Source: G963665545 sp963665545 (GTDB taxonomy: Bacteria > Pseudomonadota > Gammaproteobacteria > Xanthomonadales > SZUA-36). Taken from it: DNA of 64,000 nucleotides. Shown here in pieces: positions 18,198-28,163 of this stretch. A program made the translations under genes and the position numbers. The notes below the pieces were generated by a model. That model was not told where the DNA came from, searched no databases, and saw nothing but the letters and a program-made list of their open reading frames with translations. Location: NCBI GenBank assembly GCA_963665545.2, contig CAXXKZ010000004.1, positions 248,001 to 312,000 on the forward strand, in the 5' to 3' direction. The first letter of the stretch is position 1, and every line of letters starts with the position of its first letter.

Positions 18198-19528
18198 GTC
18201 AGTCCGGGTGCTTTAGTCAACACCCTGTACACCGGCCAGGCCACAGCGATCATGGCCAAAGCATAGAGGGCCGTTTCCCATTCGGCGACCGCTTGAAACA
18301 GGGTGATCACGGTCCAGCCCGCAAGGCAGACTACGGTGCTGCAGGGGTGGCCCCAGGCTTTGTAGGGCCGTTCGCTGTCCGGCTGACGGATGCGAAGGAT
18401 AATGACGCCGACGATCAGCACGATATAGAGAATGACGTAAAAGAACACGCACAGGTGCAACAGAAACCTGAATCCGCCGACCATGATCAGGCCCACTGCG
18501 AGCGCCCAGGACAACAGCACCGCAAACAGTGGGTTGCCTCCGCTCGCAACGGTCTGCAAGCGTTTCGCAACCAGGCCGTCAACCGCCAGGGCATGGAGAA
18601 TCCGGGGTGTGCTCATGTAAAGCAGATTCTGGTGGGCGAGAAGGATCAGAATGGCGACCATCACTACCGCGATTGAAGCGGCTGGGGATACGGCAAGTTC
18701 CAAAGCGTGGGCGAGCGCCAGGTTGGTGCCCGCCAGGCTGGAAATGGGCACGCTCCACAGCAGCGCCGCAATCAGCAACAAGTACAACACGATCACCAAG
18801 CTGGTTCCCTTGATGCAGGCGCGGGCCACCACGCCACTGCCCCCTTTGATTTCGCCGCTGAAATAAGCGGCATACATCCAGCCGTCATAGGTAAATATGA
18901 TGCTTGCAAGCACCAGGCTCCAGGCCCCGACGCCCGTCTCCATGACCGGCAGTGGGCTCGCATCAATGGTTGCCACCGGATCGGCAAACAACAACATCAT
19001 GGAGAACCCCAAAATGATCAGCGCCATGGCGGCCGCGGCCACTTGCTGAATTCTTGCGCCGAGTGCGAGGCCGCGGATTTGAAGTGCGGCGAAAACCGTG
19101 GTGACCATAATCGCCAGTGGCGTGTACCAATGGTGGGCGATAGGGAAAAGCAGCGCAAAAAACTCCATGATGACCACTGCTTTGAGGGCAATATCGCCCA
19201 CGAAGCTAAGCCAGTCTATCCAGCCGATCACGAATCCCGGGAATGGCCCATAGGCGCGGCGCACCAGCGCGTAGGTGCCACCGGAACGGGGTGTCATACC
19301 CAGCAATTCGCATATCACCACAGTGCTCAGCAGAACAAACAAGCCCGCGCCCGCCCACAACATCATGTAAAGAGGTGCATCGGACACCACCGCAGCGATT
19401 TCTCCCGGCGTGCGCAAGATGCCCAAACCAATGATGCCGCCAACGATGACGGCCAGTGCAAAGCTCCCGCTTAGCGAACGTTTCAGGCCATGCCGTGATG
19501 AATTGGGGTTGGTCTCGATGTTGCTCAC
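18194..19528 (-). CDS. APC-superfamily amino acid permease
   Basis: About 444 residues from the GTG at 19528, which has an AAGGA ribosome binding site eight bases upstream; a longer start at 19579 has none. Twelve membrane helices are expected. The first contains VIVGGIIGLGILRTPGEIA, the glycine-rich unwound segment that binds the amino-acid backbone in APC transporters. GMTPRSGGTYALVRRAYGPF follows in the second and third helices. It imports or exchanges an amino acid across the inner membrane; the substrate is not evident. It is translationally coupled with the downstream glycosyltransferase-like gene. Confidence 0.88.
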   Translation of the reverse strand: MSNIETNPNSSRHGLKRSLSGSFALAVIVGGIIGLGILRTPGEIAAVVSDAPLYMMLWAGAGLFVLLSTVVICELLGMTPRSGGTYALVRRAYGPFPGFVIGWIDWLSFVGDIALKAVVIMEFFALLFPIAHHWYTPLAIMVTTVFAALQIRGLALGARIQQVAAAAMALIILGFSMMLLFADPVATIDASPLPVMETGVGAWSLVLASIIFTYDGWMYAAYFSGEIKGGSGVVARACIKGTSLVIVLYLLLIAALLWSVPISSLAGTNLALAHALELAVSPAASIAVVMVAILILLAHQNLLYMSTPRILHALAVDGLVAKRLQTVASGGNPLFAVLLSWALAVGLIMVGGFRFLLHLCVFFYVILYIVLIVGVIILRIRQPDSERPYKAWGHPCSTVVCLAGWTVITLFQAVAEWETALYALAMIAVAWPVYRVLTKAPGLT

Positions 19529-19663
19529 TTTTATTATCCTTGGCGGGATGAGTGTATGGGCCAGATTACCCAGCCGCAATCAATATGATTGGATCCGATG
19601 CCGCTCTGCGCGAAACTTCTGCAGCTAAATTGAATCCCAGAAGCATTAGCGTAGGAATAACCG

Positions 19664-20425
19664 ATGCGGAAACTACTGTCATGTGGTTGCTTTACGATCA
19701 TGGCGCTTGCTCTGGTTGTGGGTTCCGCTCATGCCCATGAGGAAGCCGGTTCTGACAGTCTGAAAATTCTCGTCTATGGCGCAACCGGAAAAATTGGAAG
19801 GCACGTCGTCGATGAAGCGCTGAATCGCGGCCATTGGGTGACTGCGGTTTCGCGTGATCCTTCGCGTATCACTCAAATCCACGACCAACTGTCAGCTGTT
19901 CAGGGCGACATCCTTGATTCCGAAAGTGTTGCCAGACTGGTCGTTAATCAGGATATTGTGATCCTGTCTGTTCGTGGCACTGTCGGTAAATCGAACGCGC
20001 CCAGTGATGCCCTTCAATACATCGCGGTCGAAAAAGTTGTCAGCGTATTGCGTGATATCGGAGAGTATGCGCCGCGCCTGATTCATGTTGGCGGCGCCGG
20101 TTCGCTCGAACTGGAGCCCGGTGTACTTTACGCCGACAGGATGCCCAAAATGTTCTTGCCAAAAAGCCTTGAAGTGGAGATCGCGGGGCAAATATTGGCC
20201 CTGGAATACCTGCGGACAGTGACCGATATTGGATGGAGCTATGCCACACCCGCGAAAAATTTTACCGATGGCAAGCGCACAGGCATTTTTCGGATTGGTG
20301 GCGACCAGCTACTTGAAAATTCGCGCGGTAAAAGCAACATCTCCCGGGCGGACTTCGCCGTTGCTCTAATCGATGAGGCCGAAGACCCGGAACACGTCCA
20401 GCAGCGCTTCTCAGTCGCTTATTGA
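19664..20425 (+). CDS. NAD(P)-binding NmrA/SDR-like protein with signal peptide
   Basis: A 253-residue protein with a clear N-terminal export signal (LSCGCFTIMALALVVGSAHA) followed by an atypical SDR Rossmann fold. The dinucleotide-binding motif is LVYGATGKIGRHVVDEAL, with AVSRDPSRI and VQGDILD next. The tail resembles NAD(P)H-binding NmrA-like reductases. The Cys in the signal (SCGC) is not at a good lipobox position. Export of a pyridine-nucleotide-binding fold is unusual, because the periplasm has little NAD(P)H. It may be a Tat-independent structural relative, or the first 25 residues may be a membrane anchor. It diverges from the permease gene. Confidence 0.75.
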   Translation: MRKLLSCGCFTIMALALVVGSAHAHEEAGSDSLKILVYGATGKIGRHVVDEALNRGHWVTAVSRDPSRITQIHDQLSAVQGDILDSESVARLVVNQDIVILSVRGTVGKSNAPSDALQYIAVEKVVSVLRDIGEYAPRLIHVGGAGSLELEPGVLYADRMPKMFLPKSLEVEIAGQILALEYLRTVTDIGWSYATPAKNFTDGKRTGIFRIGGDQLLENSRGKSNISRADFAVALIDEAEDPEHVQQRFSVAY

Positions 20426-20451
20426 AATGTGCCCGCAGCTTTGCGGCCTCA

Positions 20452-21705
20452 TTATCCTGCAGCCTCATTCTGCGCCCGCTTATTTAACCGAATCAGCAGC
20501 AGCGTTACCAGCACACCGGCAACAGAAACAGCTGCCAGGAACGCGAAATAATTCAGGTGGCCATTAACGCCCGGGTTGGCGTCCAGAATACGACCGGTGA
20601 CCGGCCCAAAGAATGCCTCCGGCGTGTAACCGATGAACGCGATCACGGCAACCGAAGCGCCCGTCAGGTGCTTGGGCGTGCTGGTCTCCTCGAGCAACGC
20701 GTAATAGATACCGCGAAGCGCGAAGACCGCGAAAAACGTTACGAACATGTTGGCATAGATCAAGGTGAGTGTGGTCGTGTCCAGTGTCGTGATGGCTAAA
20801 ACACTGTACGAGGCGACCAGCATGATGAACAATACGAGTATCGAGCGCGCTGAATCGAAGCGGTCAGCGATCAGGCCAGCGATGACGCAGGCGACGGGCC
20901 GGACATACGCGCCGTAAGTGGCGAGCTTGGCCGCGTCGATTTCATTCATGCCAAGTACCTGCACGGCATATAGTGAATAGTTGTCCAGCCCCTTGTAGCC
21001 GCAGTAAGCACAGATGATGACGGCTGCCTGGGTCCAGATCAGCGGTCTGCGAATCACTTGCGGCACACCGGCAAACAGCTTGCGACGCCTGCTGACTGTG
21101 TCCCTGGCACGCGGCAACACGACCCACACGATGACGGCGCAGAGCAGCGTAATGAGCGAGTAGTAAAGAATGATCCTTCTCAGTCCGGCGCGGCGATCGA
21201 CGTCAGTTACCAGAGAAGTTTCTGTTGGCAGGTAGAGGGCCAGGATGCCGACGGCGATCGCGGCAAACACCGCCGCGGCCAGACCTCTCCCACCATCGAG
21301 AATACCGAATGCTGCGCCCTGCGACGCAGACCCTCCCCAGTCTCGTGTTGCCTTGATCAAAGCAGCCCAGAACAAGAATGAAGTGGTCACTCCCCAGATT
21401 CCGTATAACGCACTCATAGCCCAAGCGCCCGGAAACGTAGCCATGTAAAAGCCACCGATGGCTGTTAACACCAGCGAAACGGCGATCAGGGAGCGCGCAG
21501 AATATCGATCCGCAAATGGGCTACCCAGGAAATAGGAAAACATCGCAGTAAGCCCGTAGGCTGCAAACATGTCGCCGAGTTGCGTGTTTGTAATGTCGAA
21601 AGCTTCAAGCATCGTGGGGCGAAAAAAGCGCTGCGTATGGAATGGCAGGCTGTACATCATTTCGCCGGCAAGAATCAGCGCGGTGATTCTGAGGAATCGG
21701 GTCAC
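20452..21705 (-). CDS. Major facilitator superfamily transporter
   Basis: A 417-residue MFS protein with 12 predicted helices. The loop 2-3 motif is degenerate but visible (LGSPFADRYSARSLI), as is its repeat in the second half (AGLIADRFDSARSILVLF). Hydrophobic helices dominate. The GTG start at 21705 overlaps the stop of the upstream glycosyltransferase (GTGA), so the two were translationally coupled before the IS insertion. The substrate is unknown; an export or uptake role cannot be decided from sequence. Confidence 0.85.
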   Translation of the reverse strand: MTRFLRITALILAGEMMYSLPFHTQRFFRPTMLEAFDITNTQLGDMFAAYGLTAMFSYFLGSPFADRYSARSLIAVSLVLTAIGGFYMATFPGAWAMSALYGIWGVTTSFLFWAALIKATRDWGGSASQGAAFGILDGGRGLAAAVFAAIAVGILALYLPTETSLVTDVDRRAGLRRIILYYSLITLLCAVIVWVVLPRARDTVSRRRKLFAGVPQVIRRPLIWTQAAVIICAYCGYKGLDNYSLYAVQVLGMNEIDAAKLATYGAYVRPVACVIAGLIADRFDSARSILVLFIMLVASYSVLAITTLDTTTLTLIYANMFVTFFAVFALRGIYYALLEETSTPKHLTGASVAVIAFIGYTPEAFFGPVTGRILDANPGVNGHLNYFAFLAAVSVAGVLVTLLLIRLNKRAQNEAAG

Positions 21706-22518
21706 AATGATCGAATTCTACGACTTTTTTTTACAATATATTCAGGATAGTCGTACACATAAACGGTCCCGTTTTCGAGCCTGGGAAAGGTGAAACCGAC
21801 CTCGCTTCGGATATCTCTCAATAGAGGAATTCCCTTTTTGTCCACGAATTTGGAAATAAACACTTGTTCCAGATTCACATTCATCAATGCCGCGGTATAT
21901 TCAAATGTTGAGAAATCCAGGACTACATTGCAGCAGTTACATAAAAGGGAGAAGTCTTCTATAAGACCTTCATGTTGGATGCTTGCATTGTATTGCCGGC
22001 AAAGGGGCTCAATCATCGGATGCATTGTGCCGTTCTGGGGCGGTGTTGTAACGATGTGAATTTTTTCCAATCCGCTCTGTCTGATTGCCTCCTGATAAAA
22101 ATCAAATCCCAAAGGAGATGGGCGCCATGCATTTTGAGCCCACTCTGCCAATGCATCTCCTCCTCTGAGATGAATTACCAAAGTGTCTTGAAGAATTCTG
22201 CTGTTGTGGTGCAAATAATCGGTGATATAGGGTTTGAAATATCGCAGCAAGACTCTTCTTAATTGTGAAGAGTCATAATCAGCCATCTGCCAGTGCCTGG
22301 ATATACTGTCTGCATAGCGACAATTCTGGACAGAACCCTCTCGCAGACAAATTCCGTTTTTCAGAGACGAAAATAATTCAATAATTCCAGCGACGTTATT
22401 CTCTCTATGTCTTAATTCATCGGCTTCATTCACAGTCAGTTTGACCGCGCCGTGCTTTTCAGCATCAAGCAATCCAACCGCAATCTGGTAAATATCATTA
22501 CCCAGACCCAAAATCTGT

Positions 22519-23903
22519 GAGCTATTGTCAAATCTGGTGTTTAGCCATTTGATTCAAGCGGCGACCTGATCAATCTCTTTTACCTCGATCCCATCTTTGA
22601 ATTTCACCCCCGTAATCACCTTGGCCAGGTAATCAAAGCCGCGTAGCCGGCGCCATTTCTTTTCCGCACACTGGCTCAATTTGAACATCATATGCAACAT
22701 GCCATTGCGCGTCAGACAACCTTTGGATCTTTTGGTCCGGTGGCGGATGGTGGCAAAGGTGGATTCAATCGGGTTGCTGGTCCGGATGCTCTGCCAGTGT
22801 TGGGCCGGAAAATCATAAAATGCCAACAGTTCATCCCGATCCTTGAGCAAACAGCTCGTCGCTTTCGGGTATTTCGCCTCAAAGATCTCAATAAACAAAT
22901 CAAACGCCTTGTTTGCATCATCCTTGGTTTCCGCCTGCCAGATGGCGTGCAGGGCCTGCTTGGCTTTGGGTTGTGCGGATTTCGGCAAACAATTCAGTAC
23001 ATTCATGGTCTTGTGCATCCAGCAGCGTTGCTGGCGGCTGGCCGGAAAGATTTCATCCAGCGCCGCCCAAAAACCCATCGCACCATCACCAATCGCCAGT
23101 TGTGGGGCGCTCATGCCGCGCGACTTCAGATTCAGCAACACCTCACGCCAACTCTGAGTCGATTCCCGCACCCCGTCCTCAATCGCCAGAAAATGTTTTT
23201 CGCCGCGTTCATTGACACCAATGATCACCAGCGCGCAGAGCTTGGCATCCTCCGCCCGCAGCCCACTGTAGACACCATCAGCCCAGACATACACCCACCG
23301 GTCCTGTCCCAGGCGACGCTGGCTCCACGCTCGATATTCCTCCGCCCATACCTGTTTCAGGCGGGATACCGTGCTGGCCGACAGACCCTGTGCCTGCGGG
23401 CCCACCAGTACCCGCAACGCCTCAGCCATCTCACCGCTGGATACCCCTTTGAGGTACAACCACGGAATGGCTGCCTCGAAAGTCGCTGTCTTGCGCACAT
23501 ATGGCGGCATCAGCACCGACTGAAAACTCACTGCTTCACCGGTCTTCGAGCGCACCTTGGGAATTCTCACCCGGATCGGTCCCAGGCCGGTCTGCAACTC
23601 ACGTTCTGGCAGGTAACCGTTGCGCACCACACCGGCATGACCTGATTCGGTACGCCAATCCTGATACTTGGCCAGCAGCTCCTGGACTTCACTTTCCACC
23701 GCTTCGGCGAGCAGCTTCCGGGCGCCTTCTTTGAGCAATTCGGTCAACGGATCGGCACTGATTGCTCGACGTTCCAGTTCAATAACATTATTCTTGTTCA
23801 TAGTGGCGTATCTCCTTTGGTTGCTTTGAAGTTTGGTAACAACAAATCAACCAGATACGCCGCTTTTTTTCAACTGCTCAAACACCAGATTCGATCATAA
23901 CTC
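22519..23903 (-). mobile_element. IS256-family element, copy 2 (1385 bp)
   Basis: Same ends as copy 1. The target duplication is 8 bp, AAATCTGT (22511-22518 and 23904-23911). It is inserted close to the 5' end of the glycosyltransferase gene. Copy 3 begins only 621 bp to the right in the same orientation, so recombination between the two could delete the intervening DNA. Confidence 0.95.
22554..23801 (-). CDS. IS256-family transposase, copy 2
   Basis: Identical to the copy 1 transposase except V98M (GTG to ATG in the SVLVPP stretch). The catalytic residues D175, D239 and E346 are intact. Confidence 0.96.
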   Translation of the reverse strand: MNKNNVIELERRAISADPLTELLKEGARKLLAEAVESEVQELLAKYQDWRTESGHAGVVRNGYLPERELQTGLGPIRVRIPKVRSKTGEAVSFQSVLMPPYVRKTATFEAAIPWLYLKGVSSGEMAEALRVLVGPQAQGLSASTVSRLKQVWAEEYRAWSQRRLGQDRWVYVWADGVYSGLRAEDAKLCALVIIGVNERGEKHFLAIEDGVRESTQSWREVLLNLKSRGMSAPQLAIGDGAMGFWAALDEIFPASRQQRCWMHKTMNVLNCLPKSAQPKAKQALHAIWQAETKDDANKAFDLFIEIFEAKYPKATSCLLKDRDELLAFYDFPAQHWQSIRTSNPIESTFATIRHRTKRSKGCLTRNGMLHMMFKLSQCAEKKWRRLRGFDYLAKVITGVKFKDGIEVKEIDQVAA

Positions 23904-24183
23904 AAATCTGTTTTTCGGAACTGTTGCAGACACCCGTAAAAAATTGAATTTTCAGTTCGGTCATGGGCCGATCTACCTCTACAAATTTAGGGGAAAAGTG
24001 AAGGGGTCAGTGTAAATCGCTTTTGCTCGACCTCGCGAATTATTTCTGACACGGTGTTCTTTAAGCATCACCCAACACCGGGTGGAGATGATGGGTTACC
24101 GTTTCCATCCTCATCGGGGTATGATTGGGCTATAAACTTGGCATGGTAGGGGAACACCGGTTTTGCCAAGGCAAGTCATCAAA

Positions 24184-24291
24184 ATGAGCAAAAACGCAAT
24201 CGACAACGTCAAGGCCAGGGAGGCAGTTTTCAAGCTTTCGGACGGCGCTGGATTGCACCTACTGGTCAACCCAAACGGATCGCCTTATTGA
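24184..24291 (+). pseudogene. N-terminal scrap of a tyrosine integrase
   Basis: 35 codons from ATG 24184 to TGA 24289. The sequence KLSDGAGLHLLVNPNGSPY is the characteristic start of DUF4102-type phage/island integrases, where the next residue is normally Trp; here TGA follows. Everything downstream of the integrase N-terminal domain is missing and replaced by the sensor-kinase gene. It marks a former integration or deletion boundary. It is not related to the N-terminus of the full integrase at 52587. Confidence 0.7.
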
Positions 24292-24524
24292 AATCGCACA
24301 TGCCGGATGATGGCAGATATCAGACGCTGTTTGAATTTTCCAACAGGGCGATTCTGACCCTGGAAAACGGGCTTATCTCGGATTGCAATCTGTCGGCCAT
24401 GTCCCTGTTCGAGGCAAACCTTAAAGATCAATTGATTGGTAAAAGCTTGAGTGAGCTTGCGCCGAAATTACAGCTCGAAGATCCCAATGACCCTAACTCC
24501 GTAGACAAACAGTTTGACCTGGCT

Positions 24525-25909
24525 GAGCTATTGTCAAATCTGGTGTTTAGCCATTTGATTCAAGCGGCGACCTGATCAATCTCTTTTACCTCGATCCCAT
24601 CTTTGAATTTCACCCCCGTAATCACCTTGGCCAGGTAATCAAAGCCGCGTAGCCGGCGCCATTTCTTTTCCGCACACTGGCTCAATTTGAACATCATATG
24701 CAACATGCCATTGCGCGTCAGACAACCTTTGGATCTTTTGGTCCGGTGGCGGATGGTGGCAAAGGTGGATTCAATCGGGTTGCTGGTCCGGATGCTCTGC
24801 CAGTGTTGGGCCGGAAAATCATAAAATGCCAACAGTTCATCCCGATCCTTGAGCAAACAGCTCGTCGCTTTCGGGTATTTCGCCTCAAAGATCTCAATAA
24901 ACAAATCAAACGCCTTGTTTGCATCATCCTTGGTTTCCGCCTGCCAGATGGCGTGCAGGGCCTGCTTGGCTTTGGGTTGTGCGGATTTCGGCAAACAATT
25001 CAGTACATTCATGGTCTTGTGCATCCAGCAGCGTTGCTGGCGGCTGGCCGGAAAGATTTCATCCGGCGCCGCCCAAAAACCCATCGCACCATCACCAATC
25101 GCCAGTTGTGGGGCGCTCATGCCGCGCGACTTCAGATTCAGCAACACCTCACGCCAACTCTGAGTCGATTCCCGCACCCCGTCCTCAATCGCCAGAAAAT
25201 GTTTTTCGCCGCGTTCATTGACACCAATGATCACCAGCGCGCAGAGCTTGGCATCCTCCGCCCGCAGCCCACTGTAGACACCATCAGCCCAGACATACAC
25301 CCACCGGTCCTGTCCCAGGCGACGCTGGCTCCACGCTCGATATTCCTCCGCCCATACCTGTTTCAGGCGGGATACCGTGCTGGCCGACAGACCCTGTGCC
25401 TGCGGGCCCACCAGTACCCGCAACGCCTCAGCCATCTCACCGCTGGATACCCCTTTGAGGTACAACCACGGAATGGCTGCCTCGAAAGTCGCTGTCTTGC
25501 GCACATATGGCGGCACCAGCACCGACTGAAAACTCACTGCTTCACCGGTCTTCGAGCGCACCTTGGGAATTCTCACCCGGATCGGTCCCAGGCCGGTCTG
25601 CAACTCACGTTCTGGCAGGTAACCGTTGCGCACCACACCGGCATGACCTGATTCGGTACGCCAATCCTGATACTTGGCCAGCAGCTCCTGGACTTCACTT
25701 TCCACCGCTTCGGCGAGCAGCTTCCGGGCGCCTTCTTTGAGCAATTCGGTCAACGGATCGGCACTGATTGCTCGACGTTCCAGTTCAATAACATTATTCT
25801 TGTTCATAGTGGCGTATCTCCTTTGGTTGCTTTGAAGTTTGGTAACAACAAATCAACCAGATACGCCGCTTTTTTTCAACTGCTCAAACACCAGATTCGA
25901 TCATAACTC
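24525..25909 (-). mobile_element. IS256-family element, copy 3 (1385 bp)
   Basis: The target duplication is 9 bp, GACCTGGCT (24516-24524 and 25910-25918). It is inserted in the first PAS region of the sensor kinase, in the opposite direction to that gene. Confidence 0.95.
24560..25807 (-). CDS. IS256-family transposase, copy 3
   Basis: Same as copy 1 except L248P (FWAAPDEIF). The change lies nine residues after catalytic D239 and could impair activity. The frame is otherwise intact. Confidence 0.95.
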   Translation of the reverse strand: MNKNNVIELERRAISADPLTELLKEGARKLLAEAVESEVQELLAKYQDWRTESGHAGVVRNGYLPERELQTGLGPIRVRIPKVRSKTGEAVSFQSVLVPPYVRKTATFEAAIPWLYLKGVSSGEMAEALRVLVGPQAQGLSASTVSRLKQVWAEEYRAWSQRRLGQDRWVYVWADGVYSGLRAEDAKLCALVIIGVNERGEKHFLAIEDGVRESTQSWREVLLNLKSRGMSAPQLAIGDGAMGFWAAPDEIFPASRQQRCWMHKTMNVLNCLPKSAQPKAKQALHAIWQAETKDDANKAFDLFIEIFEAKYPKATSCLLKDRDELLAFYDFPAQHWQSIRTSNPIESTFATIRHRTKRSKGCLTRNGMLHMMFKLSQCAEKKWRRLRGFDYLAKVITGVKFKDGIEVKEIDQVAA

Positions 25910-28163
25910 GACCTGGCTGGACAGAAGGGCACGCACTCCTTTGCGGCAAATTTCCAAAGGCTCTCCGGTGATAATTTTCAGGCACATGCATCAATAAACG
26001 CCATCAAAGTTGATGAGCGGCTCGTATTTGAGGTCACCATTGAGGATGACACTCGGCGAAAAGAGGCTGAAGAGCTGTTCAGGGACAATGTTTCACTGTT
26101 CCAAAAAGTCACCCAGCTCGCGAACCTGGGTTATTGGGTGTGGGACGAGTCTGAAGACCAGTATATTTATGCCTCAGAGGAATTCGCCAACATTCATGGA
26201 TTGACCGTGGATGAGGTATTGACACATTACAACACAGCCTTGTCTGACCTGGAACTAATCCACCCGGATGACCGGCAAAGATATAGCGAGGTTTACGAAA
26301 ATGATCCCGGCGAAGTGTATGAATGCGAGTACCGCCTGATCAGGAAGGACGGTGACATACGACATGTCCATGAGTTCGGGCAGCGCATTGGTGCTTCTCC
26401 TGGAAGAAATGCCCAGAGCCTTGGCATCCTGCAAGATATTACCGATCACAAGCGGGACGGGGAAGCCGTCAGGAACAGTGAGTCTCTGTTAAAGCAGGCC
26501 GCGCAGTTGGCCAACATGGGTCACTACCTTTTTGATGGAGAAAAAAGGCAAACCGTTTTCGTATCAGAAGAATTCGCTGAGATATTCGGTCTCAGTGTTG
26601 ACGAAATACTGTCGGCCTACAAAAACAGTGATCAGGAAGATCTGCTGATTCATCCGGACGACCGCGACCGAGTGATGGCCGCTTATGAGCAGGCAGACCT
26701 TGATGTCGCCAGCCACGATGTTGAATATCGAATCATCAGGCGGGATGGTGAGCAGCGTTTCATCCGTGATCTTGGAGAGCCTTTGTTTGATCAAGAAGGT
26801 CAATATCGCCAGACGATCGGTGTAGTGCAGGATGTGACCGAACAACTGACTGCCCAGTTCGCACTGGAGCAAAGTGAAGTCCAATTCAAAGAAGCGGAAC
26901 AAATTGGCCGGGTGGGCCATTACCAATATGACGAAATTAACGCCAAATATTTGGGTGCGTCGGAAGAATTTGCCCGAATTCATGGCTATGAATTAGGAGA
27001 TCTTCAAGAGAAATTCCCGAGTTTACTGGACCTCGTGCATCCCGATGACTACGAAAGGGTTCGCCAGTCGTACCTTGATTGCAGTCCGGCATTTGAATAT
27101 CGAATAATGCACCCCGATGGGGGTGTTCGCTATATACGTGAGACGACTGAATATTTTTTCGAGGATGACGCAGACAAGCCTTATGAAAGCCACGGTACGG
27201 TGCAGGACGTCACCGAGCAAAGATTGGTTCAGCAAGCGTTGGAAGAAAGCGAAACCAGATTCAAAGAAGCTGAAAAAATTGGCCGGATGGGTCATTACCT
27301 ATATGACGAAGTTAACGGCAATTATCTGAGTGTGTCGGACCAATTTGCCCAATTTCATGGCTATGGAGCAGAAGAACTTCTTGAGAAATACCCGAGCTTG
27401 ATGTCCTTGGTGCATCCCGATGACCGGGAAAGGGTCCGCCAGTCGTATATTGATTGTGAAACATTGCTTGAGTATCGAAATATCTCTGCAGATGGGAGTG
27501 TTCTTTACGTACGTGAAACGACCGAATATTTCTACAAGGATGGCGCAGACAAGCCCTATGAAAGCCACGGTACGATTCTGGACATCACTGAACAAAGATT
27601 GGCTCAGCTAGCGTTGGAGCAAAGCGAACAGGTTCTCAAACAGGCGGCCCGAATCTCCAAACAAGGCTATGCCCACTGGGATGATATCAAAAAGGAATAC
27701 ATCAGCGTTTCCGCAGAGTATGCACAAATTTTCGGTTACACAGCCGAGGAGTTCCTTGCCCGCTTTCGTAGCCTGGATCAGGACATGGAACTGATCCACC
27801 CGGACGACCGAGCAGAAGTCCTTGTTTATAACGAATCTCCGGAAGCCATAGGGGAAGCCATTGAATACCGCATCTTGCACCGCGACGGAACTGTGAGACA
27901 TGTGAAGGAAATCACGCAGGACATCCTGGCCGATGAAGGCAAATCGCTGGAATAGATTGCAACCCTGCTCGACATAACACAAAGCAAACAAATCGAAGAG
28001 TCGCTGCGCGCAAGTGAAGAATCGCTCGCCAATGCCGCACGAATCGCTCAACTCGGAAGCTGGGAGCTGAATATTGCAGACGACACAGCAGTTTGGTCCG
28101 ACGAGCAATATCGAATCTTTGGCTACCAACCCGGAGAATTCAAACCTTCATTGAGTAACATAA

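Larger units (their letters stand above)
21702..23964 (-). pseudogene. Putative fucosyltransferase-like glycosyltransferase, split by IS256 copy 2
   Basis: The gene starts at ATG 23964 (MTELKIQFFTGVCNSSEKQI). It is cut near codon 20 by IS256 copy 2 and continues at 22510 (LGLGNDIYQIAVGLLDAEKH). Removing the IS and one 8-bp repeat leaves exactly 290 codons. The core contains DTLVIHLRGGDALAEW, similar to the HxRRGD phosphate-binding loop of GT11/O-fucosyltransferase-type enzymes, and VVLDFSTFEYTAALM near the C-terminus. It probably added a sugar to a surface glycan. The remaining 3' open frame (21702-22511) has no promoter of its own. Confidence 0.75.
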
